The notes under the pieces are model-generated. The model had not been told where the DNA came from and made no database searches. It saw only the letters and a list, made by a program, of their open reading frames with translations. Positions 26,993-35,244 of a DNA stretch of 64,000 nt are shown here, piece by piece. A program made the translations under genes and the position numbers. The DNA is from Pseudovirgaria hyperparasitica (Eukaryota; Ascomycota; Dothideomycetes; Acrospermales; Acrospermaceae), in contig NW_022985579.1 in assembly GCF_010093815.1 (NCBI RefSeq), forward strand, positions 1 to 64,000. Direction: 5' to 3'. The stretch's first letter is position 1. Each line of letters opens with the position of its first letter.

Positions 26993-29580
26993 CTATATAA
27001 GTCCGTTTAAAGTAAACTTTAGTTAGAACTATAATATATAGTTCTTAGAAACTTAGTTTAAAGTAGAATAACCTAATATTAAAGTAATAGAAATTACTAT
27101 AGAACTATTCTAAACGTAAAGAAGTATTATAAAGTTACTATAAGATACTACGGATTATAGTAAATCATACTATAATAAGGGTAGAAAACCTATAATCTTT
27201 AATATTAGAGAAAAAGTTTTACTAAATAGTAAGAATATTTATAGTATTAGACTAAAGAAGAAGCTTAACTATATAATAATAGATCTATATAAGATTACTC
27301 GTATAATTAATAACTAGATATATAAGTTATAACTCCCTTCTATATTAAAGATATATAATATATTCTATATTATACTCCTTAAGCTATTTTATACCTTATT
27401 ATTATTAGATTATTCTAAATAGATACTATATAAAGTAGTTATATAAGAAGGGATAGATATCTATAAAGTTAAGTAGATACTTAGCTAGTAACGCGCTAAA
27501 GATAGTACGTAGCTATATAAAATTTATTAGAAAGGATATAATTCTAATAAAGATACTTAGAAATCTATAATAAATATTAGTAAAGTAGTAATATTAGTAT
27601 ATAAGTAGTAATTAGTAAAGGAAGCTATAGAATTATAGAGAATTATACTAAAGTATAGCGATTTAATATTTTTTAGTATAGTTTAGTACTAAGGACGGCC
27701 GCCTAAAAGAAAGAAGATAAAAGAGATATAGATCTTTAAAACATTCTAAGGAATTAAGGAACTTCCTTAGAAAAGTTTAAACTTAGAACTCCCTTAGAAA
27801 GTTTAAACTTAGAACTTTAAAAAATTTAACTAAATAAGAGACTTAAAAAAATAATTTACTAAGAGAAATAGATATCGAAAATTAGTACTAATTAGTATAG
27901 ATTAATATAGATTACTAAAGAGATTAAAGAAGTTATTATTAAAGAAAGATAAAATTAAGAAAGCTAAAAGAAAATATAAAGATCTATATAGATCTATATA
28001 AACTTATACTAATCTATCTAGAAGAAGTAAGATTACTTTAAAATTAAAACTAAAAACTAAAAACGCTAGATAAAAGAAATATATTAGTACTAATTAGTAT
28101 AGATCTAAACTAATTAAGTCAGAGTAGAAGTAGAAGTACTAATTACCACAATAATTATATCTAATTCCTTCCACTAGTTCTTATTTAGTATAGTATAGAG
28201 CTTTATAATATAAGTCTCTAGTCTTTCGTTCCGATACTATAAATTCTATATAGCGCGCCTTATAGCTATAAACTCCTCTATAGAAATCTATAGAGTAGTA
28301 GAACCTAGGATAGAGAGAGACGGACCGGTGTAGGCACGCTAGGAATTATATAAATTAGTAAAAAGATTTAATAATTAGTATAGAACTATATACCTTTAGT
28401 ATAGAAACTTCTAGATTAGAGCTATCTTCCCTAAATTTATAGCTCTTTAGTACACATAAGAAAAGAACCTTAGCCTTTTTACTAGAACCTTTTCTAGAAA
28501 TTTTAATATCGCTAGTATATAGAAAGAAGTCTAAAGTAGTAGAGATTTTAGTACTATTATAGAGATTAATATATATTAGTAAGAATCTATAATAATTTAA
28601 GAAAAACGATATTACCTAGTAATCACAGTAATAATAGCTATAGTAGATTCTAATAAATCCTTATAGATGATATTAGAATTATACTCCTAGGCGTAACCCT
28701 TACCTTAGATATATAGCTTATAGAAAGCCTTCTCTAAGACATTACAATTAGTAGTACTATACTTCTTATTAGTAGAGGTTACTAGAGGCCTAGTAGTAAT
28801 CTATACTAATATAAGTAAATCTATATAAAGTTCTTTAAACTTATTTAAATATCTATAAGTAATAACGCTTCTTAGTTATATAAGTACTATATATTATAGA
28901 TTTAGTACCGCTATAAGTAATATATAATAGAAAGCGATAACTATAATAATATATAGCTAGATTATTAGAGCCTAGCCTAGGTTAGGGTAGATTAATAGCT
29001 TTTAATATATTAGTAATATATATAAGATAGGGATTATTTAAAGGCGTCTATTTCTATACTAATTACTTTAGAGTATCGAGATTTTAGGAAATTATATTAT
29101 AATTATTACTAATTTATATAGATTATTATAGATTATTATTATTACTAGCTAAATATAGTATTAAAATTAGTAAATTATATAAATTATACTAAATTATAGT
29201 AAATCTATATAAATCTATATCTATAAGGATCGGGTAATATATCTAATAATCTAAAAAACTCTATAAAGAGTTAAGAAGTTTTTTAAAGAAAGGAATATTT
29301 CTAAGAAAAGATTTTAATATAGATAGTATCTAGACTTATCTAATTATATTACGTAATACGCTAGGCCTAATTAGATAATCTTATCTATATAAGAATTTAA
29401 GATAGATAAAATCTAGTTTATTAGGAAAATACTTATATAAATCTTAGATTAGTAAATATTAGTAAATATCTAAGATAAAGTATAGAGAAAGACTAAGGTC
29501 TTATAAGACTTAGAATAGAGATATAGAGATAGATAATAATCTAGATTACTAAGGGTAGCTTTCTAAAGGAAGGGGATAAT

Positions 29581-29965
29581 TATTAGAACTTAGCTTTAGA
29601 TATAATCTAATCTATATATATCTTAGCTAATAGGGTTAGAAGGTAGCGTAAAGGGCGGTAAATAGTTACGTACTAGATAGATTAGTATCCCTTTATATAT
29701 ATACTCTTAGATTCCTACTAAAAGGGTTTAGTATAAGGAGGCGGGCTCCACGCACTAACCAACTACACCAAAAGGACCGAATCTTAAAGCTACTACTTCA
29801 AGGGTGGAGCACACTACTTATATACGACTGCTACACACATGTATAATCAACTAGCAGGCCACGTGCTCCTCACGTGCCTAACATTTAGTAGTAATTTATT
29901 CTATAATAGAATATACTCTATTATTCTATCTAACTATACTACTATCTAATAACTCTATTCTTATA
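29581..29965 (+). repeat. 3' LTR of element A, carrying a 150-bp insert
   Basis: The LTR frame of 228 bp is recovered when the 150-bp insert plus one copy of the 7-bp duplication TTTAGTA is subtracted from 385 bp. A purine-rich tract (AAAGGAAGGGGA) precedes it. Confidence 0.9.
29734..29883 (-). mobile_element. 150-bp non-RIP-altered insert with tRNA 5'-half-like segment
   Basis: Direct repeats TTTAGTA at 29727-29733 and 29884-29890 flank a 150-bp sequence of much higher GC and CpA content than the LTR it interrupts. On the minus strand it starts TGTTAGG, contains a TATA-like TATATAA (complement at 29818-29824), two CACGTG boxes near the start, and ends with a segment resembling the first 43 nt of a tRNA, including a perfect Pol III A box (TGGTGTAGTTGG). 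No B box follows and the tRNA 3' half is missing. It could be a tRNA-related short element in an unusual arrangement, or a solo LTR of a miniature element (TG start, 5-bp duplication TTTAG possible). It post-dates, or was too short for, RIP. Confidence 0.7.
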
Positions 29966-30600
29966 ATATACGAAGGCTACTTAGACTTTAATAAGGTTAA
30001 ATTCCTCTATAGAATCTACTTATAGAGAGTTTAGTACTATATTTAAGCTAGGTATAATTAGAAACGCCTTTAAGAAGACTAGGTTAATTCCTTTTAATCC
30101 TAATATTATATTAGATTAGATATATACTAAAATAGATATTAAGGTATCTATAAACCTATTAGTAACTCTATTAATACTATACTTACCTAAATCTTATTAC
30201 TAGTTACTCTAGAAAATAGATAAACTATAGTAGAAGAGTAGGTTTACTAAAGCTAATTAGAAACTATAGAGTAAACTATTTAAATTAATATACGTACTCT
30301 CTATTAAGTATAAACTCTATTATTTAAATAAATTATATAATAATTAATAAGTAGCTATTAATTATACTAGATATAACCCTTCTATAAAGAAGAGTATTAG
30401 TAAATATAGTCCTTTTAACGTAAGAGACTCTAGGGTTACTATTATAAAGAAGTGTACGAGTACTATTAGGAGAGATATATAGAGGGCGGCTAGAGAGACT
30501 TAAAAATAGGCTATAGAAGTATCTACTACTAAGGAATATAACTAGAACACGAGTACTTAACTCCTAGATAACTAGAAAGAAGTTAATAAGTAATAAATAT
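29966..30600 (+). mobile_element. pogo/Fot1-like DNA transposon fossil, C-terminal part
   Basis: This is the continuation of the piece ending at 3578. The stretch 30063-30116 reads as AFKKTRLIPFNPNIIL-like, matching the conserved pogo/Fot1 transposase segment A-F-x-K-T-G-I-x-P-F-N-P that follows the last catalytic Asp. Upstream, 29970-30060 fits the usual D/N-x-E-F-L linker. RIP-type damage is heavy. The transposon end is not resolved: AT-rich sequence runs to about 30,655, followed by a strong hairpin at 30685-30713 that could be terminal or unrelated. Confidence 0.6.
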
Positions 30601-30684
30601 ATAGTATTAGCTATATAGATGTTGCTATCTTCATTTTATATATATATTATACCGTTAAAGTGTATATGTACGTTCAAGTCGGGA

Positions 30685-30713
30685 GCACTTCGGAGGTTAC
30701 AACTCCGAAGTGC
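30685..30713. repeat. Perfect hairpin at the isochore boundary
   Basis: 11-bp arms GCACTTCGGAG / CTCCGAAGTGC around a 7-nt loop. It lies within about 50 bp of the switch from AT-rich RIP-altered DNA to ordinary composition. Possible end structure of the pogo-like transposon, but no partner was found at the left side. Confidence 0.75.
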
Positions 30714-30719
30714 GTGGGA

Positions 30720-32050
30720 CGGGTACACAAACATACCCTTCTCCGACTGCCTTGGATCAGCCTCAACGCGTTATCTTGGCTCATATTAGATCGGTCAGCG
30801 GAGTAATAAAGTAGTAGCACTCACTCGCCATAACCTGCAGTAGGTAACCAAACCCTAAAAGCTCGTCTGGTAATCTACCCCGGCGAAACATGCACGAAAA
30901 AACAGCAAATGCCAGCAAAACATAGTAAAGAGAGGAGAAGTTTTGGCCAGTCGCTGGTGTATCATGAGCTGGTGAATGAATAGCAGACCCAGGAGGTTAC
31001 GAATCTGGCGGTTGATGCCCTAGCATTATTGGCAGCAGGAACATCTCAAAAAGCTGTTGTAGTCATGAATTTATATCATACTTAGGTCCAATATATTGCA
31101 ATGTTGTTTGAGGTCTAGCTCCTGTTTGATACTATGGACGTATGATGCTCATTGTAGGAGGTTGGATGGAAGCTGATGGACTAACCAGATGTGTTATTGA
31201 CCGGGATATTCGTTCAAAGTCATGTCATCATTATATGAAGCCTGCTCATTCAGGAATGCGGAGTTTTGATAACAGATACGCTCAGCGCGGCCATTGCATA
31301 AACGAGAAAAAGATCAAGTAAAGCAACAAAATGTATGAACCAGAGTCAAGTCAATTAGGCTCAGCCTAGACTGCCTGGGATATTATCGCATAGCTGAGAG
31401 ATCTATGTGTCCGATCAACAACGAGAATCTTCGTAGCCTGTGTCAAGCCCAAAAACCACCAGATCTTTCACGCACTTCCTCATCCCCATAAGTCGCTCTT
31501 CAGAGTCCTCGGGATGGTTTTTGCGCACACATGCTCTTTTGTCCACTGGAATCCACCAGAATAAATTACCATAGAGCTAGGTGTTCTTTTGCCGCAAACT
31601 CTTTGTCTAGAATGGTGTTGGACAGGGCACTTCCCCCGTGATAGAGGATACTATCTTTAAGTAGCAGTACAAAGAGACTCCCATGAGGTCCAATCGGTAG
31701 CGGAGATATAGACGAGGAAAGAATTGCGAAGGCTTCACCGGGTCGAGGTAAATGAAAGTTTCAGTGAGAACTAACATCCCATGGGTATATGAGCATGCTG
31801 CAACTGGACTTATGACTATATTTGTGAACATAACTTGCTGCTAAGGTGGAACGTCTCAATCCTAGACTTGCGGTCAAAGACAGCGAGTGTAAAAGGATAG
31901 ATAGAACCCAGGAGACTGCTATACGGGGGCTGCGCAAAGTCAACCTGCTCCGCTCTTGAACAACGACTGCCAACCTAGGATTTGCGTGTTGTTGTCGCAT
32001 GAATTTAGATGAACACTATGAGATCTATCGAAAAAAATCTACTTCGTTAG
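30720..32050. other. Gene-poor stretch right of the isochore boundary
   Basis: Composition is normal, with CpA/TpG restored. Several short open stretches occur on the minus strand (31607-32000), but none shows a domain, plausible splice-linked continuation or coding bias I can support. I see no gene here. Confidence 0.5.
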
Positions 32051-32053
32051 GAT

Positions 32054-32500
32054 CCATACCCGAAGCATTTCGCGAAATCATGAAAAATGAGTCGATACTG
32101 AAGGCAATCTCTTGACACTGGGACTAGTAAGCAAAGGTTTGTCGACGCAGACAAGCAGTATACTTCTCTACAACATTCACTACAAAGGGTATCAGCCCGG
32201 GGTAACCGCATCCCTAGCATGATATCGAGTGGGATTCCTCGTATCTCGATGATCACCCTTAGTAGGATGCCAGATATCGCTTGAACTCAATTGACTATCT
32301 TTTTGATCCTGATAAGTATAAGAAGCTGGTAACCATTAACAAGAACGAAGGCTTCGTCGCTCGCAACATGCACGCCTACATCAGACTTCGTAGTCATTCT
32401 TCTTCGTTGTCCTGCTCGCACAAACTAGCTATATCTCTCGTACCCGCATCTAGTATCTGCGAGTGTAGCACCCGACCAAGCATGCTCGAGCGTTGACAGA
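32054..32500 (+). pseudogene. F-box-like protein gene remnant
   Basis: Two adjacent reading frames give an F-box-like pattern: IPEAFREIMK near 32055-32085, then, in another frame, LLTLGLVSKGLSTQTSS..LLYNIHYKG from about 32109. Fungal F-box proteins typically read LP-E-hydrophobic-I...LGLVSKRF..LT..LLY. A third open segment (32281-32496) has a weakly fitting continuation. The frame breaks and stops mean it is decayed, or the resemblance is fortuitous. Such genes are common at edges of repeat blocks in filamentous fungi. Assignment rests on one motif only. Confidence 0.35.
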
Positions 32501-33100
32501 ACTCCTGAGTAGAAAATCCTTACTGTAGATAGCGGGCTACTGGGAGTGTTTCCGACTCCTGGTAGACCTATACGATCTTCTATGGATCTGTAAAGTTCTC
32601 CAATCATCACATGGGCTAATTCATTCTCATCTGGACGATCCTTACAAGTTTGGGCCTCATTGTGCCGAAAGCGTAAGGTTTACAGATGCGGTATCGCAGG
32701 AGCTATGAGCTTACTTCCGATCTTCCTTCAGCTTGTTCGTATTCGTAATAGCCAATGCTCCGAAGGTCGTCCAGCATTTTGTGTGCAGCCAGGGCATGTA
32801 CAGGCGAAGTGTGCTTTACGAAGAATACTACTAGTGTAGCAATTTAGAGACGAGAAGGATAGCAGCTATGTTACACGTGAACTACGGTGTGTGAACTGCG
32901 CCTTGGACTCTCTTGACAGTAATATTGGCTCGATTTGTAAAGTATCTGCTTCCTGTCGATCATTCGTCTTGGAGTCCTAGTCGTCTTATTTGCTTCTCAA
33001 ACTTAGCTGCTACTGCTGCGCGCACATATCTCGAGATATAGCTGACGTGTTCGCATCCTGCATGTATATATCGCTAGAGGTGTGGATGTCCTTCTACATA
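32500..33100. other. Intergenic, no gene seen
   Basis: No open reading frame with a recognisable domain. It serves as the 3' flank of the Nudix gene and may contain the tail of the F-box-like relic. Confidence 0.5.
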
Positions 33101-33103
33101 ACC

Positions 33104-34051
33104 TCATTGCTGAACGTTTGACAGAACGTGTGACATTCCAGACTTGTCTTCCATTTCTCTACGCTCACAGATGCCTCTCCAGCCTTTCTTGACAACGTCG
33201 ACGGAAGTTTCGTCGAGTAAAAGCTCCTGTGCCTTTTGGATATCTACAAGAACTGCGGTATACCAAGCTTCTTCCGAGTCTACACCTGTATGCTCCATTC
33301 GAGGAGGGTTGTACTTTTCAGGTTCCATCGCGATGCGCTCTTCGATCGTCAAGGAATGTGACATAGGCTTTGCATGCTTATAAACTTTCTTGTCGGAACT
33401 TTGCGTATCAAGCTCATGTTGTAAGTTTGGTGGAAGTGTTTCGGCGATGTACCAGAACAAAATATACTGGGCCTGCGGCCGACTCGGGTGCAGAGGTATC
33501 AATTCCGTCCAGACAGCATCTAGTGACCACTTGACCACGATGTCATGTCCGTCTTGCTTGATGATCCCAAAATCTTGGTCATCATCCGTGCAGTCATCAG
33601 CATGTGTCTGCTTATGAGGCCAAGCACCTCCGATCAAACGCGCTCGATATCCACTCTCTTCCCATGCTTCTCGTACAGCTGTGCGCTCCAGCGACTCTCC
33701 AGAGTTTTTGCGGCCCTTCGGGAGGAAATAGTATTTATCCCGTGTGTGGTAGCAAAGAACGACGCGTTTTGATGCGATGTGGAAGATTGCAGCGCCTGCA
33801 CTGATGGTCGTGTTCTCGGAAGGAAATCGTGCTCGAACAGCTGTTGAAGGCGCAGGACAGTCTGAGAGTTGAGAGTCTCCGGTATTAGAGCCTGTTGCCA
33901 GCCCTTGGCCTTCTGTCCGATTTCTGGAGGACCGCGCAGGTTTAAAACTGAGGCGAGGTAGATGCATTCCAAGGTTGTGCCTAGTAGGTAAGTTGGTATC
34001 CCTAGAGTTCGTCTTGGCAGGACCTTTTAAAGGTTTCATTTGAGTTGGCAT
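33104..34051 (-). CDS. Nudix hydrolase
   Basis: Predicted 315-aa protein. Nudix enzymes hydrolyse nucleoside diphosphates linked to another moiety (dinucleoside polyphosphates, nucleotide sugars, capped nucleotides, inositol pyrophosphates). The Nudix box is complete: G113-x5-E119-x7-R127-E-x2-E131-E132-x-G134, with the metal-binding REAWEESG core. It is preceded by the usual beta-strand entry SAGAAIF at 84-90 and LPKG at 110-113. The first 80 residues are low-complexity and basic. I chose the Met at 34051 because the longer in-frame Met at 34150 would overlap the upstream gene; a start further in is possible. No intron is needed. The stop of the upstream same-strand gene is only about 60 bp away. 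The substrate cannot be told from sequence. Confidence 0.8.
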   Translation of the reverse strand: MPTQMKPLKGPAKTNSRDTNLPTRHNLGMHLPRLSFKPARSSRNRTEGQGLATGSNTGDSQLSDCPAPSTAVRARFPSENTTISAGAAIFHIASKRVVLCYHTRDKYYFLPKGRKNSGESLERTAVREAWEESGYRARLIGGAWPHKQTHADDCTDDDQDFGIIKQDGHDIVVKWSLDAVWTELIPLHPSRPQAQYILFWYIAETLPPNLQHELDTQSSDKKVYKHAKPMSHSLTIEERIAMEPEKYNPPRMEHTGVDSEEAWYTAVLVDIQKAQELLLDETSVDVVKKGWRGICERREMEDKSGMSHVLSNVQQ

Positions 34052-34112
34052 AGCAGATGAAGATTCGGTGTGAGCCAGCGAATAACAAGCCCTCCCTGGT
34101 AATTTGTTTATT

Positions 34113-34913
34113 TCATGAGCTCGTTCCACTATCAAACTGCAGTGGTACACCGATGCTCCAAGATCGTGGATACTCCATTCCCCACTGCTTCATCACCAGC
34201 GTCAGCTCCTTCTTTGTACCGGGTATACAGTTCACGAATATTCTATCACTATGACTAGCAGGCTCTGAATGTACAGCGCCTTGATTTGGCCCAACTCTAA
34301 AGAAAATACACCCCCGGGCCGGAGCCTGTACGATACTATTACTTGCCAATGCCTTTGCAAGCCTTTTCCGCGTTGATTCTGCCACATCTGCACATCCTAG
34401 GCAGCGAATCGACGTACATGAATGAGGTACGGCTTCCTGTTCACAAAGAGCTCTGGTCTCTCGCTGGACCGATCTAGCCACAGAGCTGTCCTCTACAAAC
34501 AGGGTGCCAGGGCCCAGCAGAGTTGCGGCCAGTTTCCACTGTGCCTCTGACCTGGGATACTCTTGAGTGTTGCCTGGAAATCGGAAGAACTCGTCATCTG
34601 TATGCCATCGCGGAATATCATAGTCATGGGAGCCTCTTGTTGCGCGTATTGTGAGCCAGTAGGTCTCAATGCCGGCGTCCGAAAAAAAGGTATTGATGTA
34701 ACGGAGGAGTCGGGTCAGAGGGTTTGCGAGGTCACCGCAAACGCTTGCTTTCGCCCAAGCATGGAAAGAGTAGGGAAGGTCATTGTATTCGTCTGGAAGA
34801 AGAGGACCACAGTGGGTCCAAGAGGCTGTGAGCCTCACGGTGAGAAGAGGAACATTCTGATCGTTGTCGTAATTTAGGAGTTGGAAATCAGGTAATGACT
34901 GTACCATAGACAT
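34113..34913 (-). CDS. Putative Fe(II)/2-oxoglutarate-type oxygenase, unassigned family
   Basis: 266-aa intronless protein of a family I do not recognise by name. Visible residues fit the facial triad and 2-oxoglutarate anchor of a double-stranded beta-helix oxygenase: RWHTDDEFF with H104 and D106, then GAVHSEP with H215, and R224 nine residues later. A strand-like KLAATLLGPGTLFV (127-140) follows the HxD as in this fold. The overall layout recalls DUF1826-type proteins (HxD, GPGT, late His), but that is an impression, not a match. No signal peptide or membrane segment. It lies directly upstream of the Nudix gene on the same strand with about 60 bp between, so shared regulation is possible. 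Confidence 0.6.
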   Translation of the reverse strand: MSMVQSLPDFQLLNYDNDQNVPLLTVRLTASWTHCGPLLPDEYNDLPYSFHAWAKASVCGDLANPLTRLLRYINTFFSDAGIETYWLTIRATRGSHDYDIPRWHTDDEFFRFPGNTQEYPRSEAQWKLAATLLGPGTLFVEDSSVARSVQRETRALCEQEAVPHSCTSIRCLGCADVAESTRKRLAKALASNSIVQAPARGCIFFRVGPNQGAVHSEPASHSDRIFVNCIPGTKKELTLVMKQWGMEYPRSWSIGVPLQFDSGTSS

Positions 34914-35137
34914 TTAGCAGGTCTAGGTGAACGGCACTGATAAGCGAAATCTTTTTGCCCGCCATCATTAGGGGAATCCGTATATTATGACTGATGCCTC
35001 GTCGCGCCGACTGCCGAGGTTTGGATCTATAATTTATGCCAAGACACTAACAAGTGGCCCCAGGTCATTCCAAGATCGAAAACACAAATCTGATAAGGTA
35101 ATAATGAATCTCATAGCTCCTCCCCCCATTTCAACTG

Positions 35138-35212
35138 CTTCTTCTTCTTCTTCTTCTTCTTCTTCTTCTTCTTCTTCTTCTTCTTCTTCTTCTTCTTCTT
35201 CTTCTTCTTCTT

Positions 35213-35242
<30 letters not shown>
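35138..35242. repeat. (CTT)35 microsatellite
   Basis: 105 bp of uninterrupted CTT (AAG on the other strand), 35 perfect units. The serine-rich and lysine-rich open stretches crossing it are artefacts of the repeat. It lies about 220 bp upstream of the oxygenase-like gene start, so length changes could touch its promoter. Confidence 0.95.

Positions 35243-35244
<2 letters not shown>

Larger units (their letters stand above)
3579..29965 (+). mobile_element. Element A: Ty3/Gypsy chromovirus fossil, split by B and C
   Basis: LTR retroelement on the plus strand with 228-bp LTRs at 3579-3806 and 29581-29965 (the latter enlarged by a 157-bp insertion plus duplication). Its own sequence is 3579-6595, 13984-15565 and 26997-29965. 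Parts in order: gag-like region (about 3950-4700), protease (about 5290), reverse transcriptase (about 5990-6595, continuing after 13984), RNase H (about 14160-14420), integrase (about 14600-15565, continuing after 26997), chromodomain-like tail (about 27420-27560), then 1.9 kb without a known domain. ATACG flanks it on the left and lies 2 bp beyond the right LTR end. It is thoroughly broken by RIP-type change and is the oldest LTR element of the stack. Confidence 0.85.

Noticed and set aside
29734-29883. Intact tRNA gene on the minus strand
   Set aside because: Only the 5' half is present; anticodon position 33 is not U and there is no T-arm or B box.
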